DNA of 64,000 bases from Saccharopolyspora dendranthemae (GCF_007829955.1 NZ_VIWX01000001.1:1116001-1180000), one strand, 5' to 3'; positions 1 through 9,318 are shown, counted from the stretch's first letter. Made by a program: numbers and translations. The notes: generated by a model not told the origin, from the letters alone.

Positions 1-224
1 GCCACGTTGGCCACGACTTTGAGCTGCGGTCCCACGGCCTCGACGAACTCGCCGTCGATACGGTCGTGCAGCATCGTCACGACGCCGTCGGCTCCCCGGA
101 CTGCGGCGCGGAGCTCCTCGGGGGTCAGCGGCCGGTCCTGGTCGCAGACGCGCACGTCGGCGACGTCGCGGAGCGCGGCCAGCGCCGCCTCCGGCACCGT
201 CCTGGTGACCACGACCTCGCTCAC
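1..224 (-). CDS. D-isomer-specific 2-hydroxyacid dehydrogenase, N-terminal part
   Basis: Only about the first 74 codons are inside the window; the gene runs off the left edge. The translation begins MSEVVVTRTVPEAAL and continues through TPEELRAAVRGADGVV and KVVANV, the pattern of the N-terminal substrate-binding half of NAD(P)-dependent glyoxylate/hydroxypyruvate reductases and D-glycerate dehydrogenases. The GTG at 224 is chosen because GGAGG lies five bases upstream; a GTG four codons earlier (236) has no such site. The nucleotide-binding and catalytic domains are not visible, so the substrate cannot be assigned. It is absent from the ORF-length view because it is truncated. The 68-bp palindromic repeat lies just upstream, between this gene and rarA. 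Confidence 0.7.
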   Translation of the reverse strand, partial: MSEVVVTRTVPEAALAALRDVADVRVCDQDRPLTPEELRAAVRGADGVVTMLHDRIDGEFVEAVGPQLKVVANV

Positions 225-283
225 ATCGACCTCCACGCTCGTTCGGCCCGGCACGCCCGCCACGCTACCGGGCCGGACGGCCG

Positions 284-351
284 CCCAGTTTTAGTCCAAA
301 CTGAGCCGACATTTCGGACATGATCATGGCTCGGTTTGGACTAAAACTGGG
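284..351. repeat. 68-bp palindromic repeat, copy 1
   Basis: Near-perfect inverted repeat with 22-bp arms (one mismatch) that start CCCAGTTTTAGTCC and end with the complement. The centre contains ATTTCGGACATGATCAT. It is identical to the copy at 23955-24022, closely matched by 57314-57381, and by a fourth copy interrupted by an IS3 element at 35606-36994. It lies between the rarA stop and the start of the 2-hydroxyacid dehydrogenase gene. It has no coding capacity and no clear target-site duplication here. Confidence 0.9.
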
Positions 352-387
352 AAATGCCCAGCATGTCGGTTCGGACCCGAGCTGCCC

Positions 388-1743
388 TCAGTCCTCTTCG
401 CGGATGATGTTGCGGAGCTTCGGGACCCGGTCGTGCAGCGCGCGCTCGGCGCCGCGCGGAGTGGGCTCGTAGTAGTCGCGTCCCAGCAGCGACTCCGGCG
501 CGTACTGCTGGGCGAGGACGCCCTCCGGCTTGTCGTGCGGGTATCGGTAGCCCTTGGCGTTGCCGAGCTTCTCCGCTCCCGCGTAGTGCCCGTCGCGCAG
601 GTGCGGCGGGACCGGGCCGCCCTTGCCCGCGCGGACGTCGCTCATCGCCGCGTTGATCGCCGCGATCACCGCGTTGGACTTCGGCGCCGTGGCGAGGTGG
701 ATGGTGGCCTGCGCCAACGCCAACCGCCCTTCCGGCATGCCGATGAACTGCACGGCCTGACTGGCGGCGACGGCGGTCTGCAGCGCGGTCGGATCGGCCA
801 TGCCGATGTCCTCGCTGGCGTGCACGACCAGCCGGCGCGCGATGAACCTCGGGTCCTCCCCCGCCTCGACCATCCGGGCCAGGTAGTGCAGCGCGGCGTC
901 GACGTCGGAGCCCCGGATCGACTTGATGAAGGCGCTGGTGATGTCGTAGTGCTGGTCGCCGCCCCGGTCGTAGAGCACGGCCGCGCGGTCCACCGTGGAT
1001 TCGACGGTGGCCAGGTCGATCTCGGCGGCACCGTTGGACGCCGCCGACTCGGCTGCCGCCTCCAGCGCCGTCAGCGCCCGCCGCGCGTCGCCCTCGGCGA
1101 GCGCCACCAGGTGCTCCTCGGCGTCCTCGGCCAGCCCGACGGACCCGCCCAGACCCCGCTCCTCGGAGACCGCGCGACGCAGCAGAGAGCGGATGTCGTC
1201 GTCGTCGAGACTGCGCAGCTGCAGCACCAGCGACCGCGACAGCAGCGGGGCGACGACGGAGAAGTACGGGTTCTCGGTGGTCGCGGCCACCAGCAGCACG
1301 GTCCGGTCCTCGACAGCGCCCAGCAGGGCGTCCTGCTGGGTCTTGGAGAAGCGGTGGACCTCGTCGATGAACAGCACGGTCGCCTCGCCGGAACGCCCGA
1401 GGCGGCGGCGCGCCTCCTCGATGACGGCGCGGACCTCCTTCACCCCCGACGAGAGCGCCGACAGCGCGGCGAACCGGCGCCCGGTCGCCTTCGAGACGAG
1501 GTTGGCGAGCGTCGTCTTCCCCGTGCCCGGAGGCCCGTAGAGCAGCACCGACGCGGGCGCGGCCCCTTCGACGAGCCGCCGCAGCGGAGCCCCCGCGATC
1601 AGGAGGTGCTGCTGCCCGACGACCTCCTCCAGGGATCGGGGCCGCATCCGCACCGCCAGCGGCGCGTTCTCGGCCAGCTTCTCGCCGGCCTTCTGCTCGG
1701 TCTCAGCCCCGAACAACCCCTCGTCGAACAACCCCTCGCTCAC
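388..1743 (-). CDS. rarA: Replication-associated recombination protein A (RarA/MgsA AAA+ ATPase)
   Basis: A AAA+ ATPase of the clamp-loader-like RarA/MgsA/WRNIP1 family, which acts at stalled replication forks with single-strand-binding protein. With the GTG start at 1743 the product is 451 aa. Walker A GPPGTGKT is at about residues 70-77 and Walker B with DE at 127-128 (FIDEVHRF), followed by the sensor-1 stretch AATTENP and the C-terminal MgsA/RarA helical region ([13 protein letters not shown] near the end). An in-frame extension to 1860 is open, but it encodes low-complexity Arg/Pro sequence and crosses a large hairpin, so the shorter start at [12 protein letters not shown] is preferred; it lacks a strong ribosome binding site. 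In M. tuberculosis the corresponding gene, by my recollection Rv2559c, lies at the same end of this gene order. Confidence 0.93.
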   Translation of the reverse strand: MSEGLFDEGLFGAETEQKAGEKLAENAPLAVRMRPRSLEEVVGQQHLLIAGAPLRRLVEGAAPASVLLYGPPGTGKTTLANLVSKATGRRFAALSALSSGVKEVRAVIEEARRRLGRSGEATVLFIDEVHRFSKTQQDALLGAVEDRTVLLVAATTENPYFSVVAPLLSRSLVLQLRSLDDDDIRSLLRRAVSEERGLGGSVGLAEDAEEHLVALAEGDARRALTALEAAAESAASNGAAEIDLATVESTVDRAAVLYDRGGDQHYDITSAFIKSIRGSDVDAALHYLARMVEAGEDPRFIARRLVVHASEDIGMADPTALQTAVAASQAVQFIGMPEGRLALAQATIHLATAPKSNAVIAAINAAMSDVRAGKGGPVPPHLRDGHYAGAEKLGNAKGYRYPHDKPEGVLAQQYAPESLLGRDYYEPTPRGAERALHDRVPKLRNIIREED

Positions 1744-1805
1744 GCCCCGAACGCTACCCGTCACCCCCGACTCCACCACCAGCCGCTCCGCACCGGACCT
1801 CGCAC

Positions 1806-1897
1806 GCGAAAGCCCCGGTGATCGCGTGCGCGGGAGCTGCGGTCGCCGCGTGCGGGACAACCGCGGCTCCCGGCGGTGCGATCACCGGGGCTTTCGC
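1806..1897. terminator. Large inverted repeat between the SulP gene and rarA
   Basis: A perfect 20-bp inverted repeat (1806-1825 with 1878-1897) encloses a second, slightly imperfect stem (GGGAGCTGCGGT with ACCGCGGCTCCC). It falls directly after the stop of the minus-strand SulP gene and before the likely rarA start, so it would form a very stable RNA hairpin ending the carbonic anhydrase/SulP transcript. There is no T-run, which is common for high-GC terminators. It could equally be a mobile or cruciform element. Confidence 0.6.
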
Positions 1898-1920
1898 CGC
1901 CGGAAGAGCGTTGACGCAGG

Positions 1921-3426
1921 TCAGCCGACCTTCGCGGGCATGGCGACCTCGACGCTGCCGTTGTTGCGCCGGTGTTCGGCGACCCAGTTGTCCACGGCCT
2001 GGTGGCAGGCGCGGTCCAGGTGCCGGACCGTGCTCAGGTCCAGGTGCACGTGCTTGTGCTGCGGGAGGTTCTCGAGGTGGTCGAGCAGTCGCGGCAGCCG
2101 GAGGAAGGTGGCGTTCCCACCGAGCTCGACGTGCACGTGGTCATCGGCGTGCTTGGCGTTCACCGACAGCCGGGACACCTCGATCGCCATCTTGATCACC
2201 GCGGCGGCCAGGCCCGTCAGGGTCCCGATGAGCAGGTCGGTGGCCACGATGGTCACCGCCGTCAGCACCAGCACGAATCCCTCGGACCGGTGCTCGCGCA
2301 CCAGCTTCGCGACGGCCTTGAGCTCCAGGAGCTTCCACCCGGCCTGGATCAGCAGCGCGGCCAGCACGGCGGTCGGGATGAACGCCAGCAGGCCGGGCAG
2401 CAGGACCACGAACAGCAGCAGCCAGAAGCCGTGCAGGATGCGCGACAGCTTCGTCTTCGCTCCCGCCTGCACGTTGGCCGAGCTGCGCACGATCACCGCG
2501 GTCATCGGCAGCGCGCCGAAGACACCGCAGACGGCGTTGCCCGCGCCCTGCGCGACGAGCTCCTTGTTGTACCGCGTCTTCGGACCGTCGTGCATCCGGT
2601 CGACGGCGGCGGCGCTGAACAGGCTCTCCGCCGAGGCGATCAGCGCGAAGGTGAGGATCGAGCCGAGGATGGCCGCGTTGACCGCGCCGAAGTCGGTCAG
2701 CGCCGGCGGGTTCAGCGACGACAGCAGCGAGCCGACCTCGATCTTCTGCACCGGCAGCGCCACCAGCGCTGCCAGCGCGCTGGTGAGCACCACGGCGATC
2801 AGCGGGCCCGGCACCAGGTTCAGCGGCGCGGGAGCGAACTTCTTCCACCCGGTCATGATCAGCAGTGCTGCCACGCCGAGCCCGAGGCCGGCGAGGCCCT
2901 GCGGCGTGGTCACCATCGCGGTGGCCAGCTCTCCCAACCCGCCGAACTTCTCCGCGGTGGTGTCGGGCTGGGCGAGCCCGCCGACCGGGTAGATCTGGCC
3001 GAGGATCAGCACCAGTCCGATGCCGGCGAGCATGCCCTGCACGACCGAGGGCGAGATGGCGCGGAACCAGGTGCCCAGCCTGCTCACGCCGAGAAGGATC
3101 TGCACGACGCCGGCGCCGAGCACGATGACGCCGAGCATGCCGAGTCCGTGCTGGCTGACGGCCGAGGCCACCAGCACCGTCAGTCCGGCGGCGGGTCCGG
3201 AGACCTGCAGGCTGCTGCCGGGCAGCAGCCCGACGACCAGGCCACCGACGATGCCGGTGATGATGCCCAGTTCGACCGGGACGCCGGATGCTGCGGCCAC
3301 TCCCACGCACAGCGGGACGGCGACCAGGAACACGACCAGCGAGGCCGCGAGATCCGCGCCGAAGTGCGGCGCCTTGGGCAATCGCCCGGTTCGTCGTTGC
3401 GACTTGTCTTCGAGTTGCGTGGTCAC
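1921..3426 (-). CDS. SulP-family anion (bicarbonate/sulfate) transporter
   Basis: A 501-aa polytopic membrane protein of the SLC26/SulP family. The N-terminus has the conserved start of the transport domain (DLAASLVVFLVAVPLCVG), about 12-14 hydrophobic segments follow, including the PGSSLQVSGPAAGLTVLV motif, and a short C-terminal STAS-like segment closes it (LRLPRLLDHLENLP, LDLSTVRHLDRA). The GTG at 3426 is chosen because GGAGGG sits four bases upstream; an ATG 11 codons earlier has no such site. The gene lies 93 bp downstream of a beta-carbonic anhydrase on the same strand. In many bacteria this pairing marks a bicarbonate uptake system (BicA-like), so bicarbonate is the more likely substrate, but sulfate cannot be excluded from sequence alone. 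Confidence 0.88.
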   Translation of the reverse strand: MTTQLEDKSQRRTGRLPKAPHFGADLAASLVVFLVAVPLCVGVAAASGVPVELGIITGIVGGLVVGLLPGSSLQVSGPAAGLTVLVASAVSQHGLGMLGVIVLGAGVVQILLGVSRLGTWFRAISPSVVQGMLAGIGLVLILGQIYPVGGLAQPDTTAEKFGGLGELATAMVTTPQGLAGLGLGVAALLIMTGWKKFAPAPLNLVPGPLIAVVLTSALAALVALPVQKIEVGSLLSSLNPPALTDFGAVNAAILGSILTFALIASAESLFSAAAVDRMHDGPKTRYNKELVAQGAGNAVCGVFGALPMTAVIVRSSANVQAGAKTKLSRILHGFWLLLFVVLLPGLLAFIPTAVLAALLIQAGWKLLELKAVAKLVREHRSEGFVLVLTAVTIVATDLLIGTLTGLAAAVIKMAIEVSRLSVNAKHADDHVHVELGGNATFLRLPRLLDHLENLPQHKHVHLDLSTVRHLDRACHQAVDNWVAEHRRNNGSVEVAMPAKVG

Positions 3427-3519
3427 GATGCCCTCCAGGGCGAAAGCGGTGCGAGGCATCGGCCCCGGGCACCCTGCGCGGTGGGTGCCCGGCGGCGATG
3501 CCGTGAACGCGGGATCTCT

Positions 3520-4116
3520 CTACAGCGGGAGGAAGTCCTGCTCCTCCGCGGACTGCGGCGCGACGTAGACGAGGCCGGTGTCGATCTCGTAGAACCAGCC
3601 GTGCAGGCGCAGCCGCCCGGATTCGATCCGGTCCCGGATGAACGGGTATTCGCGCAGCGTGTCCAGCTGCGCGCGCAGGTGCCGCTTGCTCTCGGTGCGG
3701 ACGGCGCTGTCCTCGGGCTCGGTGGCGGCCTGGGCGTCGGTGCCCAGCCAGGTGCACAGCGCGGGCAGCTCGTCGAGCCCGCGGCCGGCGATGGTCAACG
3801 CGGTGACCGCACCGCAGTGCGAGTGACCGCAGACGATGATGTCGGGGATCCCCAGCTGCAGAACCGCGTACTCGATCGTGCCCATCTCGCTGGAACCGGA
3901 ATCCGGCGCGTATTTCGGCACGACGTTTCCGGCAGTTCGCAGTTCGAACAAGGTACCCGACTCCGCTCCGGTGATATGCGACGGAGTCACGCGGGAATCT
4001 GAACATCCGATGAACAGTGCGGAGGGAGACTGGCCCTGGGCCAGCTGCTTGCGTTGGTCCGCGGAGAGCAGGTGGGAGTGACGACGTGCGTGCCGCACGA
4101 AGTTGTCGAAGCTCAT
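3520..4116 (-). CDS. Beta-class carbonic anhydrase
   Basis: A 198-aa cytoplasmic zinc enzyme that interconverts CO2 and bicarbonate. The zinc site is intact: CSDSR gives Cys38 and the Asp40-Arg42 dyad, and GHSHCG gives His98 and Cys101. Length is normal for the family. The start ATG at 4116 follows GGAG with a seven-base spacer. It is the upstream partner of the SulP transporter; together they would convert and move inorganic carbon. A candidate small exported protein gene ends 50 bp upstream on the same strand and may share the transcript. An imperfect inverted repeat (GGGTCG...CGACCC) lies in that 50-bp gap. Confidence 0.95.
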   Translation of the reverse strand: MSFDNFVRHARRHSHLLSADQRKQLAQGQSPSALFIGCSDSRVTPSHITGAESGTLFELRTAGNVVPKYAPDSGSSEMGTIEYAVLQLGIPDIIVCGHSHCGAVTALTIAGRGLDELPALCTWLGTDAQAATEPEDSAVRTESKRHLRAQLDTLREYPFIRDRIESGRLRLHGWFYEIDTGLVYVAPQSAEEQDFLPL

Positions 4117-4166
4117 TGTGAATCTCCGGGTCGAATCGGCTCGGAAGAAGTTGAGATCCGACCCGA

Positions 4167-4550
4167 TCAGTGCCGCATGACCTGCAGCGCCGCCGGAGAA
4201 TGTCTCAGCCGACTGCGCGCGTCACCCGCATCCGTTTCGACATTCGGGACGTACCCGCTGCGGACGAGAACTTCGAAATCGGCCGCGACCCAGCGCGCTT
4301 CGCCGCGGAGGCAGTCGCGGTCGTGCTGGTGGCGCAGTTGGGTGCGCCGGTGCGTGGTCAGGCCCGGCAAGCGCTCGCGGAGCTTCTCACCGTCCCGCTG
4401 CTGCTCCTTCGTGTCCGGCTTGTGCTCGCTGATCGCTGGGCAGCTGACCTGGTTGGCCAGCGCCGCGTCGGTCGGTCCCAGCGCGGCGAGCACGACCGCG
4501 AAGAGCAGGAAGAGTCCTGCTCTCGTGATCTGCCATGCCCTGCCGCGCAA
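4167..4550 (-). CDS. Small putative exported protein (unknown function)
   Basis: I do not recognise the family. A 127-aa product results from a TTG start at 4550, which has GGGAGG six bases upstream. The N-terminus is a good signal peptide: a basic start (RGRAWQITRAG), a hydrophobic core (LFLLFAVVLAALG) and an Ala-x-Ala-like cleavage region (DAALA). The mature part is charged, with two Cys residues (near SCPAISEHK and DRDCLRGE), which could form a disulfide. It precedes the carbonic anhydrase gene by 50 bp in the same direction. The longer frame continues upstream to 4775, but that extension has no ribosome binding site. The rare start codon and lack of a known family keep confidence moderate. 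Confidence 0.5.
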   Translation of the reverse strand: MRGRAWQITRAGLFLLFAVVLAALGPTDAALANQVSCPAISEHKPDTKEQQRDGEKLRERLPGLTTHRRTQLRHQHDRDCLRGEARWVAADFEVLVRSGYVPNVETDAGDARSRLRHSPAALQVMRH

Positions 4551-4886
4551 CGAATGCCTCCCGAAAAAGAGCAGCGGATCCCTTCCGGCGACGCCGACGG
4601 CTGCGGGATGAAGGAGCGGAAACGCTCCCGCCCACAATATCGGAAAACCCGCCCCGGCACGCAAGTCATGAGCGACACGAACCAACCGCGAAACAAATGA
4701 AGATTCCTTAATGAGAAGAAGTGGTCCGGCCAGATTCACCCGGTCGCCGGGTGGACGCCACACGCGTGACCGCATTCCCCGACATCCGCCATCACGGTGC
4801 GCACTGGGAATGTGATCGGACTAACCGCATCGAGCGATGGGCCGACACCTTCTATTCACCTGGGAAACCTCGAAGAAACGTGAGAA
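4551..4886. other. Intergenic region with AT-richer stretch
   Basis: About 336 bp between the small exported protein and the GNAT gene. Bases 4620-4720 are noticeably less GC-rich than their surroundings, which fits a promoter region for the minus-strand exported-protein/carbonic anhydrase/SulP unit. No conserved ORF, RNA gene or strong terminator is seen. Confidence 0.4.
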
Positions 4887-5609
4887 CTAGCGAACGCGGT
4901 AATGATATGCGTGCGCGCTGATGAATCCGAGCGTCGCATAACGACTGCGCGCGACCGCGTTGTCGGACTCGACTTGCAGGAAGACCTGCTCCGCGGACGA
5001 CCACCCGACCCCCGCGCGCATCAGCGCGGCGGCCACACCCCGTCGCCGCCAGCGGTCGTCGGTGCGCATCCCGTAGACGCCGCACCAGCCGTCCGCGACG
5101 GCGAACATGCCCACTCCGACCGGCGTCCCGCGACTCACCGCGGTGGCGAAGGCGGCCGGTGCGGGCACCCGGTCGAGGCTCGGCTCCGGCGTGCCCCCGA
5201 CGGCGGCGACCGCGTCCAGCCAGCGCGGTGCGGGCGACTCGTCCAGCAACACCTCGAAGTCCTGCGCCGGGCACGCCTGCAGCAGCGCGTCCCGCGAGGT
5301 CCGCATGACCGCGGTGGGCGCGCCCGCCCGGTAGCCGCGCGCGGCCAGCAGCTCGTCCAGCACCGAGTGCTCGTCGAGCGGGCTGACCTGCACGGTCGCC
5401 GGGCTGGAGCGCTCCGCGTAGAAGCGCTCAACGGTCTCGATCGCCGATTCCGGATCGTCCAGCGGGCCGATCGGCAGAGCCGAGTTCGAGCGGCGGCGCC
5501 GGAGCAGGTCGCAGTGCCGCAGCAACCACCCGTCGCGCAGCACCGCCGTGGTGGTGGGCCAGGTGGCGACCGCCGCGCGTTCGATGTCGCGCGTGACCGG
5601 GTGGCTCAC
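4887..5609 (-). CDS. GNAT-family N-acetyltransferase
   Basis: A 240-aa protein with the GCN5-related acetyltransferase fold in its C-terminal half: the strand VGVGMFAVADGWCGVYGM, the acetyl-CoA pyrophosphate-binding loop RRRGVAAALM (motif A), and the closing VESDNAVARSRYATLGF. The N-terminal half (residues 1-110) resembles the degenerate first GNAT-like domain seen in many actinobacterial acetyltransferases. The start codon overlaps the stop of the upstream kinase-like gene by four bases (ATGA), so translation is probably coupled. The acceptor substrate is unknown. The overlap with a small-molecule kinase suggests, as inference only, that both modify the same kind of aminated metabolite or drug. 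Confidence 0.85.
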   Translation of the reverse strand: MSHPVTRDIERAAVATWPTTTAVLRDGWLLRHCDLLRRRRSNSALPIGPLDDPESAIETVERFYAERSSPATVQVSPLDEHSVLDELLAARGYRAGAPTAVMRTSRDALLQACPAQDFEVLLDESPAPRWLDAVAAVGGTPEPSLDRVPAPAAFATAVSRGTPVGVGMFAVADGWCGVYGMRTDDRWRRRGVAAALMRAGVGWSSAEQVFLQVESDNAVARSRYATLGFISAHAYHYRVR

Positions 5610-6820
5610 TCGGTGCGGAAGGCCGGGTAGGGCTGCAGGTGCAGCGCACCTGCCCCGAAGCGCTCCACCAGCGCGTCGATCACCGTGTCCGCGAACTCCG
5701 CCACGTCCGTCAGCTGCGCGTCCTGCGCGTCGGAGCGCAGGTGCCGCCAGCGGTCGACCAGCGCGGTGCTGCGGCGCGGCGAGGGCTGGTGCAGGTCGAT
5801 CGGCCGGTCGGTCTCACCGGTGCGCGGCAGGAACCACCACGTCGAGACCCACACCCACAGCAGCTGGGCGTTGAACAACCTGGGCAGCAGCACCTCGTCG
5901 GAGTCCAGCTCCGGCCACACCTCGGCGATCTCCGAGCGCCAGGTCGCGAGCATGCTCTGCGCCAGGTTCTCGGGTAAGGCGTAGGAGCACCACGAGGACG
6001 GGAACGGGTACTGCAGGTAGGCGGCGTCCATCGCGACGTCGCGCACGCAACCCCACTCGAAGTCCAGGAACCGGACCCCGCTGGACCCGGTGACCAGGCT
6101 GTTCTCCGGGCAGATGTCGGAGGGGCTGAACGACTGGTAGCGGCTCGAACCCAGCTGCTCGGAGGCGGCGGTGAGCCGCTCGACCAGCTCCGGCGGGGTG
6201 TCCACGCCGAGGATCTGGCTGAGCAGCTCGGGCAGCTCGCCGACCGAGGTGACGATGTCGTCGGAGACAGGGTCGGTCCACGACTTAGCACCGAGCCTGC
6301 GCATCAGCGCGTCGAAGTCGGCGGCGCAGCCGGCGGTGGTGCTGTGCAGGCGGCCCAGCGCACGCGCCCACGCGAGCAGCGCCCGCTCGGCGGCCCGCGG
6401 GTCCTCGGCGAAGAGCACGTCGGCGAGCGTGGAACCGCGGCCGAGGTCTTCGAGCACCAGCAGGCGCTCGTTGACGTCGTGCGCGATGAGCTCCGGGCTG
6501 ACCCGCGCTTCCGGTGGCAGCGCCGTGGTCAGCTGGCAACTTGCCGCCTCGTGCGCGAACGGGTCCGAGCGCGCCTCGGGCGGGCACTCTCCGTAGTGCT
6601 TCACGACCACGGTGCGCGGCAGTTCGAACGGCGACTCGGCGATCCGCACCCGCAGCACGACCGAGCGGTCACTACCGCCCAGGTCCTCCGCGTCGGCAAG
6701 CCGCACCGGAGCTCCGGTCCTCTTGCCCAGCACCGCTTCTGCGGTGGCGACCGTGTCGGTCGCCTCGGTGCTGGCCGGGACCCGGACCTCCGGGGGGCCG
6801 GTGGTGATCTCCACGCTCAT
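5606..6820 (-). CDS. Aminoglycoside-phosphotransferase-like kinase
   Basis: A 404-aa protein with the APH/choline-kinase fold. The ATP-binding lobe includes VVVKHYGE (the Lys) and HEAASCQLTTALP. The catalytic loop reads SPSDICPEN: the catalytic Asp and the Asn five residues later are present, but the usual His before the Asp is replaced by Pro-Ser. The metal-binding motif is FLDFEWG. The C-terminal third is helical and Trp-rich. Such proteins phosphorylate small alcohols, antibiotics or sugars; the substrate cannot be read here. The stop overlaps the GNAT start by four bases. Confidence 0.8.
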   Translation of the reverse strand: MSVEITTGPPEVRVPASTEATDTVATAEAVLGKRTGAPVRLADAEDLGGSDRSVVLRVRIAESPFELPRTVVVKHYGECPPEARSDPFAHEAASCQLTTALPPEARVSPELIAHDVNERLLVLEDLGRGSTLADVLFAEDPRAAERALLAWARALGRLHSTTAGCAADFDALMRRLGAKSWTDPVSDDIVTSVGELPELLSQILGVDTPPELVERLTAASEQLGSSRYQSFSPSDICPENSLVTGSSGVRFLDFEWGCVRDVAMDAAYLQYPFPSSWCSYALPENLAQSMLATWRSEIAEVWPELDSDEVLLPRLFNAQLLWVWVSTWWFLPRTGETDRPIDLHQPSPRRSTALVDRWRHLRSDAQDAQLTDVAEFADTVIDALVERFGAGALHLQPYPAFRTE

Positions 6821-7068
6821 CGTCTCCAGACACTACCCCCAGAACCTGCATCACCAGGGCCATGACCGGTCAAGTGACACCTGACCGGACCGCCGTCGTG
6901 CGCACTGCGTGTTCACCTGGAACTCCAGCGCACACGACCCCCGTAGACGTTGACGGAACGGAGCCCCGGCGACGTTGCACGGGTGCCGAACGAACTCCGG
7001 GACCCCTCCGGACGGACGAGCCCGGCCGAGCGCGCGGCTCGGCCGGGCAACGCTCGGCAGCAGCGATG

Positions 7069-8886
7069 TCAGCTCTGCGGCTCGGCCTTGTCCGCCTCGG
7101 CCTTGGACGCCTCGGCCTTGGACGGCTTCGGCTTCGCGTCGATGCCGGCCTCCTTGCGCTGGCCGTCCGTGATCGGCGCCGGCGCCGCGGTCAGCGGATC
7201 GAACCCGCCGCCGCTCTTCGGGAAGGCGATGACGTCGCGCAGCGACTCGGCCCCCGCCAGCAGCATGCAGATCCGGTCCCAGCCGAAGGCGATGCCGCCG
7301 TGCGGCGGAGCGCCGTACTTGAACGCCTCGAGCAGGAAGCCGAACTTCTCCTGCGCCTGGTCCTCGGTGATCCCCAGCAGCTCGAACACCCGCTCCTGCA
7401 GGTCCGGCCGGTGGATACGAATGGAGCCGCCGCCGATCTCGTTGCCGTTGCAGACGATGTCGTAGGCCCAGGCCAGCGCGTTCTCCGGGTCCTTCTCGAA
7501 GTTGTCGATCCAGTCGGCGTTGGGCGAGGTGAACGGGTGGTGCACTGCGGTCCACTTGCCGCTGCCGACGGCGACGTCGCCGGACTCCATGTCCTCGACG
7601 GGCTCGAACATCGGTGCGTCGACGACCCACACGAACGACCACGCGTCGTGGTCGATGAGGCCGCAGCGCTCGCCGATCTCCAGACGGGCCGCGCCGAGCA
7701 GCCCGCGAGCCGAGGCGCGGCCGCCCGCGCCGAAGAAGACGCAGTCGCCGGGGTTCGCGCCGACGGCCTTGGCCAGGCCCTCGCGCTCGGACTCCGAGAG
7801 GTTCTTGGCGACCGGCCCGGACAGCTCGCCGTCCTGGCCGACGAGCACGTAGGCCAGACCCTTGGCGCCGCGCTGCTTGGCCCAGTCCTGCCAGGCGTCG
7901 AGCTGGCGGCGAGGCTGGTCGGCGCCACCGGGCATGACCACGGCACCCACGTAGGGCGCCTGGAACACGCGGAACGGCGTGTTCGCGAAGTACTCGGTCA
8001 TCTCGGTGAGTTCGAGACCGAAGCGCAGGTCGGGCTTGTCGGTGCCGTAGCGGGCCATCGCGTCGGCGTAGGTGATCCGCGGGATCGGGCGCGGGATCTC
8101 GTGGTCGACCAGCTTCCACAGGCCGGCCAGGACCTCCTCGCCGAGCTCGATGACGTCGTCCTGCTCGACGAAGCTCATCTCGACGTCGAGCTGGGTGAAC
8201 TCCGGCTGCCGGTCGGCGCGGAAGTCCTCGTCCCGGTAGCAGCGGGCGATCTGGAAGTAGCGCTCCATGCCGCCGACCATCAGCAGCTGCTTGAACAGCT
8301 GCGGCGACTGCGGCAGCGCGTACCAGCTGCCGGGCTGCAGGCGGGCCGGGATCAGGAAGTCACGGGCGCCCTCCGGGGTGGAGCGCGTCATCGTCGGCGT
8401 CTCGATCTCGACGAAGTCGCGGCCGTGCAGCGTCTCGCGCGCGATGCGGTTGACGTCGCTGCGCATCCGCATGATCCGCGCGGGCTCGGCGCGGCGCAGG
8501 TCCAGGTAGCGGTGCTTGAGGCGGATCTCCTCGCCGACCTCGAGGTGCTCGTCGAGCGGGAACGGCAGCGGCGCCGCCTCGCTGAGCACGTCCAGGTCGG
8601 TGACGGTGACCTCGATGGAACCGGTGGGAATCTCCGGGTTCTCGTTGCCCTCCGGGCGAACGACGACCTCACCGGTGATCTTGATGCAGAACTCGGCGCG
8701 CAGCCGGTGGGCGCGCTCCGCCATCTCGCCCTCGCGGAAGACCACCTGGGAGACGCCCGAAGCGTCGCGCAGATCGATGAAGATGACCCCGCCGTGATCG
8801 CGACGGCGCGCCACCCACCCGGCGAGGGTGACGGTCTGCCCGGCATGACCGGCGCGGAGCGATCCGGCCTCGTGCGTGCGCATCAC
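7069..8886 (-). CDS. aspS: Aspartyl-tRNA synthetase
   Basis: A 605-aa bacterial-type class II aspartyl-tRNA synthetase. The N-terminal OB-fold anticodon-binding domain is clear ([21 protein letters not shown] is its core), followed by motif 2 ([16 protein letters not shown]), the bacterial GAD insertion domain in the middle, and motif 3 (GIAFGWDR). The last 20 residues are a low-complexity Lys/Ala/Glu tail ([15 protein letters not shown]) that the family does not need. The GTG at 8886 has AAGGAG ten bases upstream; an ATG one codon later is possible. It attaches Asp to tRNA-Asp; actinobacterial forms often also charge tRNA-Asn for GatCAB, which is not tested here. It is the second backbone anchor (Rv2572c by order). 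Confidence 0.97.
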   Translation of the reverse strand: MMRTHEAGSLRAGHAGQTVTLAGWVARRRDHGGVIFIDLRDASGVSQVVFREGEMAERAHRLRAEFCIKITGEVVVRPEGNENPEIPTGSIEVTVTDLDVLSEAAPLPFPLDEHLEVGEEIRLKHRYLDLRRAEPARIMRMRSDVNRIARETLHGRDFVEIETPTMTRSTPEGARDFLIPARLQPGSWYALPQSPQLFKQLLMVGGMERYFQIARCYRDEDFRADRQPEFTQLDVEMSFVEQDDVIELGEEVLAGLWKLVDHEIPRPIPRITYADAMARYGTDKPDLRFGLELTEMTEYFANTPFRVFQAPYVGAVVMPGGADQPRRQLDAWQDWAKQRGAKGLAYVLVGQDGELSGPVAKNLSESEREGLAKAVGANPGDCVFFGAGGRASARGLLGAARLEIGERCGLIDHDAWSFVWVVDAPMFEPVEDMESGDVAVGSGKWTAVHHPFTSPNADWIDNFEKDPENALAWAYDIVCNGNEIGGGSIRIHRPDLQERVFELLGITEDQAQEKFGFLLEAFKYGAPPHGGIAFGWDRICMLLAGAESLRDVIAFPKSGGGFDPLTAAPAPITDGQRKEAGIDAKPKPSKAEASKAEADKAEPQS

Positions 8887-9318
8887 GGGTACTGATCTCC
8901 TTCTTCCGCTTCTCGAGCGTTCGACATCGTTGGTCGGTCCCCACGCGCGTGAGCAGGCGGGACGCGAGGTTCAAGGCTAGCCAACCTGCCCCGGCCGATC
9001 GCGGGCAGGGCAGCGGCCCGCCCCGGGTCGCGAGCCGGGCAGATCGGAGCCTCGACCTCGCCCCATCAGGGTGTCAGGGTGGTGCAAACCATTTTCGCTG
9101 ATGGAGATCGACAATTCCCGATTTTCTCGGACTCGATCCCGTCCGAGTGAACAACGTGGGACGTTGCATACGTGTGGAAGAGAGGAACAACAAAACACAG
9201 GCATCGCCCGAGGTGGGCTACTCCTAAAGTGGGAGCCGCCTACCGGAACTCGGTCGTTGCGCAACAGTGACCCACTGATTAGCGTAAGTTCGGAATTCGC
9301 CGGACACGAGGAGTAACG
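8887..9318. other. Divergent intergenic region aspS / HTH gene
   Basis: About 430 bp hold the promoters of aspS (minus) and the HTH gene (plus). No ORF with a plausible start and codon pattern is seen, and no tRNA or T-box-like structure. The last 200 bp before 9319 are less GC-rich than average. ACGAGGAG stands six bases before the HTH start. Confidence 0.4.

Noticed and set aside
433..1821. Long open frame (462 aa) on the plus strand opposite rarA, and similar long antisense frames opposite SulP, rel, secDF and thrS
   Set aside because: They are mirror frames of high-GC genes; they lack domain features and are Arg/Gln/His-rich.
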